This document shows, one piece after another, positions 9,137 to 16,952 of a DNA stretch of 64,000 nucleotides. Position 1 is the stretch's first letter. Every line of letters begins with the position of its first letter. A program made the position numbers and the translations under genes. The stretch comes from Azohydromonas sediminis (GTDB lineage: Bacteria > Pseudomonadota > Gammaproteobacteria > Burkholderiales > Burkholderiaceae_C): the NCBI RefSeq assembly GCF_003574675.1, contig NZ_QOAZ01000014.1:1-64000 (forward strand), read 5' to 3'. The notes below the pieces were generated by a model that made no database searches, had not been told where the DNA came from, and saw only the letters and a list, made by a program, of their open reading frames with translations.

Positions 9137-9657
9137 GCGGACCTCCTGGTTCGGACGGCGCGCGGGCGGGTGCCTGCCCCCCGCGCGTCTGGGAAGTTCT
9201 GATGAAGTCCCGGCTGTACAGGCCCGGGCGCCATCAGAGCTTTCCGGTCAACGGCATGTGCGGTTCAGTATGGCGTCGTCTCCAGCTTCGTCGATCCGCC
9301 GCAGAGCGATCCCACAAGGAGTGGCGGCATAAGCCGCCAGTTCCTGGCGTTGCGTCAGCAAGGACCATGCCCTGCCAACGTACCCGACGTCAAGAGCGTG
9401 ACCCCTGAGGCGTTAACGCAGCGCCCCACCCCGGGGCTGACAGCACCATCGCGGAACATGCCGCCCGACGCGTCGGGGCGAGCGGCGTCAGGATGCACCG
9501 CGATGGTCCGTGATGCGAAGTCACGCCGTCGATTCCCGAGCCCGTCGCCGGTCGCACGCTTGCCCGTCGCAGGCGCACCCCGCCCGCGTGCAGATGCCTC
9601 GGCACGCGGCGGTGGCGCTCGGCACGCCGCGCGCGGGCCTGTCGATAATGAGCGACC
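9137..9657. other. 521-bp divergent spacer between prkA and the HD-GYP-like gene
   Basis: No credible gene is seen in this spacer; the open frames in it have no family resemblance and no ribosome-binding site. It holds a prkA ribosome-binding site, a candidate sigma-54 element at 9358-9372 and two overlapping small hairpins at 9323-9349 (GGCGGC-ATAA-GCCGCC and CGCCAG-TTC-CTGGCG, which share bases and so cannot form together). Confidence 0.5.
9358..9372 (-). promoter_or_regulatory. Candidate sigma-54 promoter for prkA-yeaH-spoVR
   Basis: Read on the reverse strand the bases are GGGCATGGTCCTTGC. The GG and GC dinucleotides are 10 bp apart, as in the sigma-54 consensus TGGCACG-N4-TTGC, and the -12 half TTGC is perfect while the -24 half has two mismatches. 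The E. coli orthologue yeaGH is nitrogen-starvation controlled, which fits. Transcription would start about 9345 and give an untranslated leader near 210 nt. A single match in a GC-rich spacer can arise by chance. Confidence 0.3.
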
Positions 9658-10932
9658 ATGAGCTTCGTGCCGCCGGCACCGCAGCATCTGGCGCGCGCGG
9701 TTGCCGAACTCGGACGCCGACGCCCGGTGATCGTCTCGAAGGCGATCTACAACACGCAGGGCATCAAGGTCATCGAGGCCGGGGTCGCCGTCGACGAGCG
9801 GGTCTACGAGCGGCTGCTGGCGCACCAGCTCGCCACGCCGCTCGAGGAGTCGGTCGGCACCGAGCCCAGCGTCAATGGGGCGGTGCTCAGGCGCGCCACG
9901 CTCGCGCTGATCGCGCGCCAGCCGCTGTTCGAGCGGATGGTCGCGCAGCCGCTGCGCCGCGACCGGCTGCTCGCCGCGATCGAGGCCGTGCCACTGCCGC
10001 GGCCGATCGCGTTCCAGCTGACGCTGATGCACGAGCTGCAGCCGGCGCTGTTCCAGCACGCCGTGGCCGGCGCGCTGACGGCGGCATGGCTCGGCGACGA
10101 AGGGCTGGCCACACAGCAGGACCTCACGCAGATCGCCGCCGCGGCGCTGCTGCGCGACCTCGGGATGATGCACATCGACCCGGTGCTGCTGCAGCCGGCG
10201 GTGCCGCTGTCGCGCGATCAGCGGCGGCAGCTGTATGCGCATCCGCTGGTCAGCGCGATGCTGCTCGAGCGGCACCACCCCTTCTCGCGCGAGCTGATCC
10301 GCGCGGTGCTCGAGCACCACGAGGCGCTCGACGGCTCGGGCTACCCGCGGCAGCTCGAGGGCGACGCGATCACGCCTTGGGGCCGCGTGCTCGGCGCCGC
10401 CGACCTGGTGGCCGCCCAGCACGCGCTCGCCCCGGACCGCTTCGAGTCGCGGCTGTCGCTGAAACTGCGCATGAGCTACCGCCGCCTCGACGCGACGCTG
10501 GTGCGGCGCCTGTTCCCGCTGCTCGCCCCCGGCGGCGCGCCAGCGCGCGACGTGCCGCTGGACGCCGTCGTGCAGCGGCTGCAGACGCTGCAGCAGGTGC
10601 TGTCGAGCTGGCCGCCGGGCCCGGCCGGCCTTTCCGCCGAGCGGCAGCAGGTCGTGCGCGACATCGAAGAGCGCTGCCACGCGCTGGTGCGCATGCTGGC
10701 CGCTGCCGGCGCCGCACCCGAACAGTTGCCGATGCTCGTGGCCGGCGGCGTCGACCGCGAGCTCGCGTTCGAGCTGTCGCTGCTGGCCGAGGAGGCCGCG
10801 TGGCAGCTGCGCGCGATCGGCCGGCTGGCCCGGCGCCGCTGGCGGCTGGCGCCGGGTGAAACCTTTCCGGATGCGATGCAGGCCTGGCTCGACGACGCCG
10901 AGGCCGCCGTCGGGGACCCCGTCAGCGCGTAG
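9658..10932 (+). CDS. HD-GYP-like domain protein with altered HD motif
   Basis: 424 aa, no signal peptide or membrane segment. Residues about 130-250 match an HD-GYP phosphodiesterase core: HHEALDGSGYP is the HHExxDGxGYP signature, and LRDLGMMHID stands where HDIGK normally sits, so the catalytic histidine of the HD pair is arginine. HD-GYP enzymes hydrolyse cyclic di-GMP; with the metal-binding HD pair changed the protein may be inactive and act as a sensor or scaffold. The C-terminal 170 residues are helical and of unknown role. No receiver domain is visible. The stop overlaps the convergent methyltransferase gene by 11 bp. Confidence 0.75.
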   Translation: MSFVPPAPQHLARAVAELGRRRPVIVSKAIYNTQGIKVIEAGVAVDERVYERLLAHQLATPLEESVGTEPSVNGAVLRRATLALIARQPLFERMVAQPLRRDRLLAAIEAVPLPRPIAFQLTLMHELQPALFQHAVAGALTAAWLGDEGLATQQDLTQIAAAALLRDLGMMHIDPVLLQPAVPLSRDQRRQLYAHPLVSAMLLERHHPFSRELIRAVLEHHEALDGSGYPRQLEGDAITPWGRVLGAADLVAAQHALAPDRFESRLSLKLRMSYRRLDATLVRRLFPLLAPGGAPARDVPLDAVVQRLQTLQQVLSSWPPGPAGLSAERQQVVRDIEERCHALVRMLAAAGAAPEQLPMLVAGGVDRELAFELSLLAEEAAWQLRAIGRLARRRWRLAPGETFPDAMQAWLDDAEAAVGDPVSA

Positions 10933-11692
10933 CCGCCGGCGGCATCCGGTACACCCACACCGGCTTGCCGGGCACCGTCTGCAGCTGCGCTGCCGCGCGC
11001 CAGCCGGGAACCGCGAACTCGAGGCTGACGAACCACGCGCCGGGGCGCAGCTCGCGTGCCGCCTTGGCCGCGGCGCGCGGCATGCTCTCGGGGCGCTGGA
11101 ACAGGTAGACGAGGTCGAAGCCCGACCAGTCGGCCGCCCACAGGTCGCCGCGGCGCACGTCGGCGAAGCGGCAGCGCAGCCGCGCGAGCACCGCCAGCGG
11201 GCGGCTCCACTCGATGCCGGTGATCGCCGCATGTGGGTACGCGTCGCGCAGCGCGAGCAGCCCGTCGCCGACGCCGCAGCCGGCGTCGAGCACGCGCGCG
11301 CCGTTCGGCAGCGGCGCGGCCGCCGCCAGCCCGTGGAGTGCGCCGCGCGGCGTCGGAAACAGCGGCGCATCGCGCCAGCTGCGCAGCGGATACAGCAGCA
11401 CGAGCAGCGCCAACGGCAGCAGCCACGCCCAGCCCGGCAGCGCCGCGCCGCTGGCGGCCAGCGACAGCGGGAAGCCCCCGGCGACGATCAGCCGGCGCCA
11501 GCGCGTGCCCACCGTCAGCGCGAACAGGCCGCCGATCACGGTGCCGCCCGCCAGCGCCACGGCCGGCGCCGCACCGGCAAGCGCCAGCGCCGCATAACCG
11601 GCCCACGCGAGCAACCAAGCCGTCAGCGCCGGCAAAGGCCAGTGCCAGAGCCAGCGCACACTCACCGAAAATGCCCCTCGGCTCGACGGCAC
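10922..11692 (-). CDS. Membrane-anchored class I SAM-dependent methyltransferase
   Basis: 256 aa. The N-terminal 105 residues contain about four hydrophobic segments (WPLPALTAWLLAWAGYAALA, a stretch around APAVALAGGTVIGGLFALTV and LLPLALLVLLY). The C-terminal domain is a Rossmann methyltransferase with motif I VLDAGCGVGDG near 134 and an acidic loop ITGIEWSRP. The substrate is unknown; such membrane-anchored enzymes often act on lipids or quinones, but nothing here decides that. The gene follows parB by 24 bp on the same strand and so may be read with it. It converges with the HD-GYP-like gene. Start chosen as the ATG that includes the whole membrane region. Confidence 0.75.
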   Translation of the reverse strand: MPSSRGAFSVSVRWLWHWPLPALTAWLLAWAGYAALALAGAAPAVALAGGTVIGGLFALTVGTRWRRLIVAGGFPLSLAASGAALPGWAWLLPLALLVLLYPLRSWRDAPLFPTPRGALHGLAAAAPLPNGARVLDAGCGVGDGLLALRDAYPHAAITGIEWSRPLAVLARLRCRFADVRRGDLWAADWSGFDLVYLFQRPESMPRAAAKAARELRPGAWFVSLEFAVPGWRAAAQLQTVPGKPVWVYRMPPAATR

Positions 11693-11716
11693 CGCCGCCG
11701 CGACACGCGAGGCAAC

Positions 11717-12619
11717 TCAGCCCTCGTGCACGCCGAGCCGCTCGAGCAGCCCGTGCAACTCGTCGAGCGAGCCGAAGCGGATCGCCACTTCGCCCGCCTG
11801 GCGGCCCTTGCCCTTGCGCTGCAGGCGGATCTCGACCGGTGCGGCGAGCCGGTCGGCGAGCTGCTCCTCGAGCCGCACGACATCGCGCGGCTTGGCCGCA
11901 GCGGCCTTGGCGGGCTGACGGCCCGCGGCGCCGGCGCGCGGCGGTGCCTGCATGCGCGCGACGAGCTGCTCGGCCTCGCGCACCGACAGCTTCTTGGCCG
12001 CGATCTGGTTCGCCGCGAGGATTTGCTGCGCCGCGTCGAGCGCGAGCAGCGCGCGCGCGTGGCCCATGTCGAGGTCGCCGGCGAGCAGCATCTGCTGCAC
12101 CGGCGCGCTCAGGTTCAGCAGGCGCAGCAGGTTCGTCGCTGCGCTGCGCGAACGCCCGACCGCCTGCGCCGCCTGCTCGTGCGTGAGGCCGAACTCGCCG
12201 ACCAGCCGCTGCAGGCCCTGCGCCTCTTCGAGCGGGTTCAGGTCCTCGCGCTGCATGTTCTCGATCAGCGCCATCACGGCCGCGGTCTCGTCGGGCACGT
12301 CCCTGACGAGCACCGGCACCTCGTCGAGGCCGGCGAGCTGCGCGGCGCGGTAGCGCCGCTCGCCGGCGATGATCTCGTAGCCGTGCGGCGCGACCGGGCG
12401 CACGAGGATCGGCTGCATCACGCCCTGGCTGCGGATGCTCTCGGCCAGCTCGTACAGCGCGCCCTCATCCATGCGCGTGCGCGGCTGGTACTTGCCCGGC
12501 TGCAGCTGCGACAGCTTCAGCGTCGACGGCGCGCCGGTGGGCGCCGGCGCATCGCTGACCTTGGGCCCGAGCAGCGCTTCGAGGCCCAGCCCGAGCCCCT
12601 TGGGTTTCTTCGTCGCCAT
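11717..12619 (-). CDS. parB: Chromosome partitioning protein ParB
   Basis: 300 aa ParB/Spo0J. The start [18 protein letters not shown] is the standard ParB opening; a longer frame upstream has no support. The N-terminal CTPase domain carries GERRYRAAQ (the arginine motif of box II) and [13 protein letters not shown], followed by the central HTH ([26 protein letters not shown]) that reads parS, and a C-terminal dimerisation region. ParB loads on parS sites, spreads as a CTP-dependent clamp and guides origin segregation with ParA. In most relatives parA lies directly upstream; here 2.1 kb with argC on the other strand and an IS481 element separates them, so parB must have its own promoter in the 77-bp spacer with argC. 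Two parS-like sites lie at 16340 and 17301. Confidence 0.97.
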   Translation of the reverse strand: MATKKPKGLGLGLEALLGPKVSDAPAPTGAPSTLKLSQLQPGKYQPRTRMDEGALYELAESIRSQGVMQPILVRPVAPHGYEIIAGERRYRAAQLAGLDEVPVLVRDVPDETAAVMALIENMQREDLNPLEEAQGLQRLVGEFGLTHEQAAQAVGRSRSAATNLLRLLNLSAPVQQMLLAGDLDMGHARALLALDAAQQILAANQIAAKKLSVREAEQLVARMQAPPRAGAAGRQPAKAAAAKPRDVVRLEEQLADRLAAPVEIRLQRKGKGRQAGEVAIRFGSLDELHGLLERLGVHEG

Positions 12620-12696
12620 GCGTCGATTGTCGGGGATCGCCGCGCGCGGTTTATGCTCGCCGCCTGGCGGCACTCAGCCGCAGCGAAGGACGGGAG

Positions 12697-13647
12697 ATGG
12701 CGAGCAAGCACGTGGTCTATGTCGACGGCCAGGAAGGCACGACGGGCCTGCGCATCCACGAGGTGCTGGCGCAGCGCGACGACGTCGAGCTGCTGAAGAT
12801 CGACCCCGAGCGGCGCAAGGACCCGGCCGAGCGCGCGCGCCTGCTCAACGCGGCCGACGTCGCGTTCCTGTGCCTGCCCGACGCCGCGGCGCGCGAGGCG
12901 GTCGAGCTGGTGACCAACCCGCGCACCTGCCTGATCGACGCCAGCACCGCACACCGCACCGCCTCCGGCTGGGTCTACGGCTTCCCGGAACTCGCGCCGG
13001 GCCAGCGCGAGCGGCTGCGCGCAGGCAAGCGCATCGCGAACCCCGGCTGCCACGCGACGGCCTTCGTCGCGCTGCTGCGCCCGCTCGTCGACGCCGGGCT
13101 GGTGCCGCACGCACTGCCGGTGGCGGCCACGTCGCTGACCGGGTTCTCGGGCGGCGGCAAGAAGATGATCGAGCAGTACGCCGCCGGCGGCGACGCGCGG
13201 CTGCAGGCGCCGCGCCCGTACGCGCTGTCGCTCGCGCACAAGCACATCCCCGAGATGGTGGCGCACACGGGGCTGCACGCGCGGCCGATGTTCCTGCCCG
13301 TCGTGGGCCCGTTCTACAAGGGCCTGGCGGTGAGTGTGCCCTTGCACTACACGCAACTGCCGGGTGGGGTCGACGCCGCGGCGCTGCACGCGGCGCTGCA
13401 ACACCGCTACGCCGGCGAGCGCTTCGTGCGCGTGATGCCGCTGTCGGACCCGGCGACGCTGGCCGACGGCTTCTTCGACGTGCAGGGCTGCAACGACACG
13501 AACCGCCTCGACATCTTCGTCTTCGGCGCTGCCGACCAGGCGCTGCTCGTCGCGCGCCTCGACAACCTCGGCAAGGGCGCGAGCGGCGCCGCGGTGCAGT
13601 GCATGAACGTGCACCTCGGCCTCGACGAGGGCCTGGGACTCGGCTAG
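12697..13647 (+). CDS. argC: N-acetyl-gamma-glutamyl-phosphate reductase (type 2)
   Basis: 316 aa enzyme for the third step of arginine synthesis: NADPH-dependent reduction of N-acetylglutamyl phosphate to the semialdehyde. The N terminus [18 protein letters not shown] is typical of the short type 2 form, and the catalytic cysteine sits in [12 protein letters not shown]-terminal segments [20 protein letters not shown] and [11 protein letters not shown] fit the family. The gene lies opposite to parA and parB and between them. Its TAG stop codon is inside the 6-bp target duplication of the IS481 element, so the coding sequence was left intact by the insertion. Confidence 0.95.
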   Translation: MASKHVVYVDGQEGTTGLRIHEVLAQRDDVELLKIDPERRKDPAERARLLNAADVAFLCLPDAAAREAVELVTNPRTCLIDASTAHRTASGWVYGFPELAPGQRERLRAGKRIANPGCHATAFVALLRPLVDAGLVPHALPVAATSLTGFSGGGKKMIEQYAAGGDARLQAPRPYALSLAHKHIPEMVAHTGLHARPMFLPVVGPFYKGLAVSVPLHYTQLPGGVDAAALHAALQHRYAGERFVRVMPLSDPATLADGFFDVQGCNDTNRLDIFVFGAADQALLVARLDNLGKGASGAAVQCMNVHLGLDEGLGLG

Positions 13648-13648
13648 A
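13643..13648. repeat. Target-site duplication of IS481 element, left copy (GCTAGA)
   Basis: GCTAGA directly abuts the left inverted repeat and is repeated exactly at 14675-14680. It contains the argC stop TAG (plus strand) and, on the minus strand, the transposase stop TAG. Confidence 0.9.
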
Positions 13649-14591
13649 TGTAGTTTCTCAAGACGTTGTTCCCGCACAGGCCGAGGCGAGTGACGGGGGG
13701 TCTGCCACCGGTGGCGCTATGCGGCCGATGGAAGTTGTAGTACCATATCCAATGGGGCAATTCCTCGGTGCGGTGTTGGGAAGTGGGATAGACGTAGGCA
13801 TAGGCCCACTCGCGCAGCAGCGTTTGGACGAAGCGCTCGGCCTTGCCGTTGGTGCGCGGCGTGTATGGCCGGGTGCGCAGGTGCTTCAGGCCCAGGCGGT
13901 GCAGCAGCTTGGCGAAGCGGCGCGACGTGTAAGCCGAGCCGTTGTCGGTCATGACCGACTGCACGCGCACGCCCAGGCTGGCGAAGTAGCGCAATGCGGC
14001 CAATAGGAAGGTGCAGGCGCTGCGGCTGGTCTCGTCGGCCAGCACCTGGCTGAAGCCGACGCGGGAGTGGTCGTCAATGGCCACGTGCAGCGCCTGCCAT
14101 CCGGCGTTGGCCGAGGACTGGGTGCGATCGCCCGTGACGCGATGGCCGGGGCGGCGGAAGCACCCGAGCTTCTTGGTGTCCAGGTGCAGAAGCTCGCCCG
14201 CGCTGCTGCGCTCGTAGCGCGGTCCTGCACGCCGCTGCTGTAAGGGCGGCAGCTTGGCCAGGCCCGCAGCTTGGCACGCCCGCGCCACGGTGCTGCGCGA
14301 CAGGCCCACACGCTCGGCGATGCGCTCGTAGGTCAGCCGTTGCGTGCGGCGAAGCGCGACGGCGCGCTCGATCTTGGTGGCGTCGCTGCGCGCAGGGCTG
14401 CGGTGCGGCCGCGAGCTGCCATCGAGCAGACCCGGCTCACCCACGGCGGCGTAACGGCGTCGCCACTTGCGCGCGGTGCGCACGCTCACGCCGGCGGCCT
14501 CGGCCGCCGCCGCAAGCCCCAGGCGCTCGATTTCCTTGACCAAGTGGGCTCGACCCTTGGGCGTCATTGAGGCATTCTTGTGCACGTTCAT
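13644..14591 (-). CDS. IS481 family transposase
   Basis: 315 aa DDE transposase. The N-terminal part carries helix-turn-helix segments ([19 protein letters not shown] and [20 protein letters not shown]). The rve integrase core has the catalytic residues in [10 protein letters not shown] (first D), [12 protein letters not shown] (second D) and [17 protein letters not shown] (E). The start [14 protein letters not shown] is the usual IS481 opening; a longer frame extends over the right terminal repeat and is not credible. The reading frame runs through the left end of the element: its last sense codon is ATC made of one IS base and two flanking bases, and its stop TAG comes from the duplicated target. 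Confidence 0.95.
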   Translation of the reverse strand: MNVHKNASMTPKGRAHLVKEIERLGLAAAAEAAGVSVRTARKWRRRYAAVGEPGLLDGSSRPHRSPARSDATKIERAVALRRTQRLTYERIAERVGLSRSTVARACQAAGLAKLPPLQQRRAGPRYERSSAGELLHLDTKKLGCFRRPGHRVTGDRTQSSANAGWQALHVAIDDHSRVGFSQVLADETSRSACTFLLAALRYFASLGVRVQSVMTDNGSAYTSRRFAKLLHRLGLKHLRTRPYTPRTNGKAERFVQTLLREWAYAYVYPTSQHRTEELPHWIWYYNFHRPHSATGGRPPVTRLGLCGNNVLRNYI

Positions 14592-14674
14592 CCGAGGTTC
14601 TCCGAAGGAAGCTGGCCGGCTTGAGAACCTCCATCTTCCTCGACCTCGGGTGAACAACCTCCTGGGAAACGACA
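13649..14674 (-). mobile_element. Complete IS481 family insertion sequence
   Basis: 1026-bp element bounded by terminal inverted repeats of about 27 bp with 21 identities: left end TGTAGTTTCTCAAGACGTTG at 13649, right end (reverse strand) TGTCGTTTCCCAGGAGGTTG from 14674. Both ends begin TGT as in this family. Exact 6-bp direct repeats GCTAGA flank it. The intact transposase and perfect duplication show a recent insertion. It landed on the CTAG core of the argC stop codon, in what was a gap of about 75 bp between argC and the end of parA. Confidence 0.95.
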
Positions 14675-14680
14675 GCTAGA
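14675..14680. repeat. Target-site duplication of IS481 element, right copy (GCTAGA)
   Basis: Identical to 13643-13648; together they define the insertion point and the pre-insertion sequence GGCTAGAACGATAG. Confidence 0.9.
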
Positions 14681-14722
14681 ACGATAGGGACGAGGCCGCC
14701 GCCGGCGCCCGGCGGCGGCCCG

Positions 14723-15499
14723 TCACTTCAGCGTCGCCAGACGCTGCACCAGTTCGCGCGCGAACTCGAGGTAGGCCTGCGCCCCCTTGGCCGCCGGGTC
14801 GAACACGACGCCGGGCTGGCCGTAGCTCGGCGCCTCGGCGAGGCGCACGTTGCGCGGGATCACGGTGTCGAACACCTTGTCGCCGAAGTGCGCCTTGAGC
14901 TGGTCGCTGACCTGCTGCTGCAGCGTGATGCGCGGGTCGAACATCACGCGCAGCAGCCCGATGACCTGCAGGTCGCGGTTCAGGTTGGCGTGGATCTGGC
15001 GGATCGTGTTGACGAGGTCCGACAGCCCCTCGAGCGCGAAGTACTCGCACTGCATCGGCACGATGACGCCGTGCGCACTGACCAGCCCGTTGATCGTCAG
15101 CAGGTTCAACGTCGGTGGGCAGTCGATCAGCACGACGTCGTAGTCGTCGCGTGACTCCGCCAGCGCGCGGCGCAGCCGCTCGTTGCGGTGCTCGAGCCCG
15201 ACGAGCTCGACCTCGGCGCCGGCGAGCTCGCGGTTGGCCGGCAGCAGGTCGTAGCCGGCGGCATCGGCGCGCCGCCCCGCCTCGGCGACCGTCGCCGTCT
15301 CGAGCAGCACGTCGTAGACGCTCGACTCGAGCGTGCGCTTGTCGATGCCGGAGCCCATCGTCGCATTGCCCTGCGGGTCGAGGTCGACGACGAGCACGCG
15401 CTGCCCGAGCCGCGCGAGCCCGGCGGCGAGGTTGACGGTGGTCGTCGTCTTGCCGACGCCGCCTTTCTGGTTGGCGATGCAGAAGATGCGCGAGGACAT
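14723..15499 (-). CDS. parA: Chromosome partitioning ATPase ParA (Soj)
   Basis: 258 aa deviant-Walker ATPase. Walker A' is KGGVGKTTTTVNLAAGLA near residue 11, Walker A'-associated DLDPQGNATMGSGID follows, and Walker B is VVLIDCPPTLNLL near 118. It binds DNA non-specifically in the ATP state and moves ParB-parS complexes. It starts 37 bp after the LysE gene on the same strand, in the mnmG-rsmG-lysE-parA cluster common near the origin in Burkholderiales. parB does not follow directly: an IS481 element and argC intervene. Confidence 0.97.
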   Translation of the reverse strand: MSSRIFCIANQKGGVGKTTTTVNLAAGLARLGQRVLVVDLDPQGNATMGSGIDKRTLESSVYDVLLETATVAEAGRRADAAGYDLLPANRELAGAEVELVGLEHRNERLRRALAESRDDYDVVLIDCPPTLNLLTINGLVSAHGVIVPMQCEYFALEGLSDLVNTIRQIHANLNRDLQVIGLLRVMFDPRITLQQQVSDQLKAHFGDKVFDTVIPRNVRLAEAPSYGQPGVVFDPAAKGAQAYLEFARELVQRLATLK

Positions 15500-15536
15500 G
15501 GACAGGGGGCTGCGGGGGCTTCGGAGGAAAGGCGGG

Positions 15537-16163
15537 TCAGGGCGCGGCCAGGCGCAGGCCGAAGCCGACGAGCGCGACGCCGGCGGCGCGCTCGAGGCCG
15601 CGCGCGAGCCGCTGGTGGCGGCGCACCTGCGCGCTGACGGCGCGGGCGAATGCGCACAGCAGCAGGCCGTACGCGGCGGTGAGCACGGCGATCGTCACGG
15701 CCATCGCGGCGAAGGTCGGCACGCCACGGTGCGTCGCGGGGTCGATGAACAGCGGGAAGAAGGCCATGTAGAACACGATGGCCTTCGGGTTGAGCAGCGT
15801 GATCAGGAACGCCTGCCGCGCGTAGTGGCCGGCATGGATCGCGACCGGCGAGCTCGCGCCGGGCTGGGCGAACAGCAGCTTGAGCCCAATCCAGGCCAGG
15901 TACGCGGCGCCGAGGTACTGCACCGCCTGGAACAGTGCCGGGTGCGCCGCAAGCAGCGCGGCGACGCCGGCCACCGCGAGCCAGAGCAGCATCTGGTCGC
16001 CGACGATGACGCCGGCCGTCGCCGCCGCGCCGGCCCTGAAGCCGCCCTTGCCGGTCGACGTCAGCAGCGCGAACGTGCCCGGCCCGGGCAGTGCGAGGAA
16101 GACCAGGATCGCGAGGCAGAACGCGGGGTAGTCGGCGATGCCGAACATCGTGAAGACCTTCAA
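15537..16163 (-). CDS. LysE/RhtB family amino-acid exporter
   Basis: 208 aa inner-membrane protein with about six hydrophobic segments. The opening YPAFCLAILVFLALPGPGTF includes the family's PGP motif, followed by GFRAGAAATAGVIVGDQ; LITLLNPKAIVFYMAFFPLF is the typical LysE/RhtB midsection. Members export amino acids or homoserine lactones; the substrate here is unknown. It sits between rsmG and parA on the same strand, with 102 bp to rsmG. Its start is the ATG at 16163 (MKVFTMFGI), although the second ATG five codons later is also possible. Confidence 0.9.
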   Translation of the reverse strand: MKVFTMFGIADYPAFCLAILVFLALPGPGTFALLTSTGKGGFRAGAAATAGVIVGDQMLLWLAVAGVAALLAAHPALFQAVQYLGAAYLAWIGLKLLFAQPGASSPVAIHAGHYARQAFLITLLNPKAIVFYMAFFPLFIDPATHRGVPTFAAMAVTIAVLTAAYGLLLCAFARAVSAQVRRHQRLARGLERAAGVALVGFGLRLAAP

Positions 16164-16265
16164 GTACGGAGGGAGGGCCGGCGCCGCGCGCCGGGCGCTG
16201 CGAGGGTATCGCGTTTCGGGGCTGCGCCGGCGCGTCGCGGCGCCGTAACCGGCCGGTGGGCGTCG

Positions 16266-16952
16266 TCAGCCGGCTCCCGTGTGGCGCGGACGCATCCACA
16301 CCAGGCAGCGCTCGGCGTCGAGGCCGGGCACCGCCAGCGGTTCCACGTGGAACACGTCGATGTCGGGCGGCAGCGCGGCGATCTCGTCGTCGGGACGGCG
16401 CCCCTTCAGCGCGAGCCAGACGCCGCCGGCGGCGAGGCGCCCACGCGTCAGCGCCGCGAAGTCGGCCAGCGTCGCGAACGCGCGGCACGCGACGACGTCG
16501 AAGCGGCCGTCGAGCGCCTCGACGCGCGCGTGCACGCCGCGCAGGTTCGGCAGCCGCAGTTCGGCTGCCACCTGCTGGACGAACGCCGCCTTCTTGCCCA
16601 CCGTGTCGACGCAGACGACCTGCAGCGCCGGCAGCATCACGGCCCACACGGCGCCCGGCAGGCCGCCGCCGCTGCCGACGTCGAGCACGCGCGCCGGCGC
16701 ACCGTCCCCGCGGACCGCCAGCCAGCGCTGCAGCGGCGGCACGGCCGCCAGGCAGTCGGCGAGGTGGTGCGTCAGCACCTGCGACGGTTCGCGGATCGAG
16801 GTCAGGTTGTAGGTGCGGTTCCAGCGCAGCAGCAGCTGCCCGAAGTCCGCCAGCCTCTCGCACTGGGCCGGCGTCGGCGCCAGCCCGAGCGCGGCCGCGA
16901 CCCGCGCGACGGCCGCGGCGTCGATGCCAGGCCGCGGTTCGGCCGCACTCAC
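16266..16952 (-). CDS. rsmG: 16S rRNA (guanine-527-N7)-methyltransferase RsmG (GidB)
   Basis: 228 aa. Methylates N7 of G527 in 16S rRNA. Family segments are [20 protein letters not shown] and the SAM-binding motif [19 protein letters not shown], then [18 protein letters not shown] and [15 protein letters not shown]. The start is a GTG that overlaps the mnmG stop codon (GTGA); a longer frame upstream lies inside mnmG and is not real. Overlap implies coupled translation with mnmG. A parS-like palindrome lies in its 3' part at 16340-16353. Confidence 0.95.
   Translation of the reverse strand: MSAAEPRPGIDAAAVARVAAALGLAPTPAQCERLADFGQLLLRWNRTYNLTSIREPSQVLTHHLADCLAAVPPLQRWLAVRGDGAPARVLDVGSGGGLPGAVWAVMLPALQVVCVDTVGKKAAFVQQVAAELRLPNLRGVHARVEALDGRFDVVACRAFATLADFAALTRGRLAAGGVWLALKGRRPDDEIAALPPDIDVFHVEPLAVPGLDAERCLVWMRPRHTGAG
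16340..16353. other. parS-like site inside rsmG
   Basis: GTTCCACGTGGAAC is a perfect 14-bp palindrome, and the surrounding 16-mer GGTTCCACGTGGAACA differs from the ParB-binding parS consensus TGTTNCACGTGAAACA at only two positions. Chromosomal parS sites cluster near the origin and are often inside genes. It lies 4 kb from parB and 24 kb from dnaA. Confidence 0.7.
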
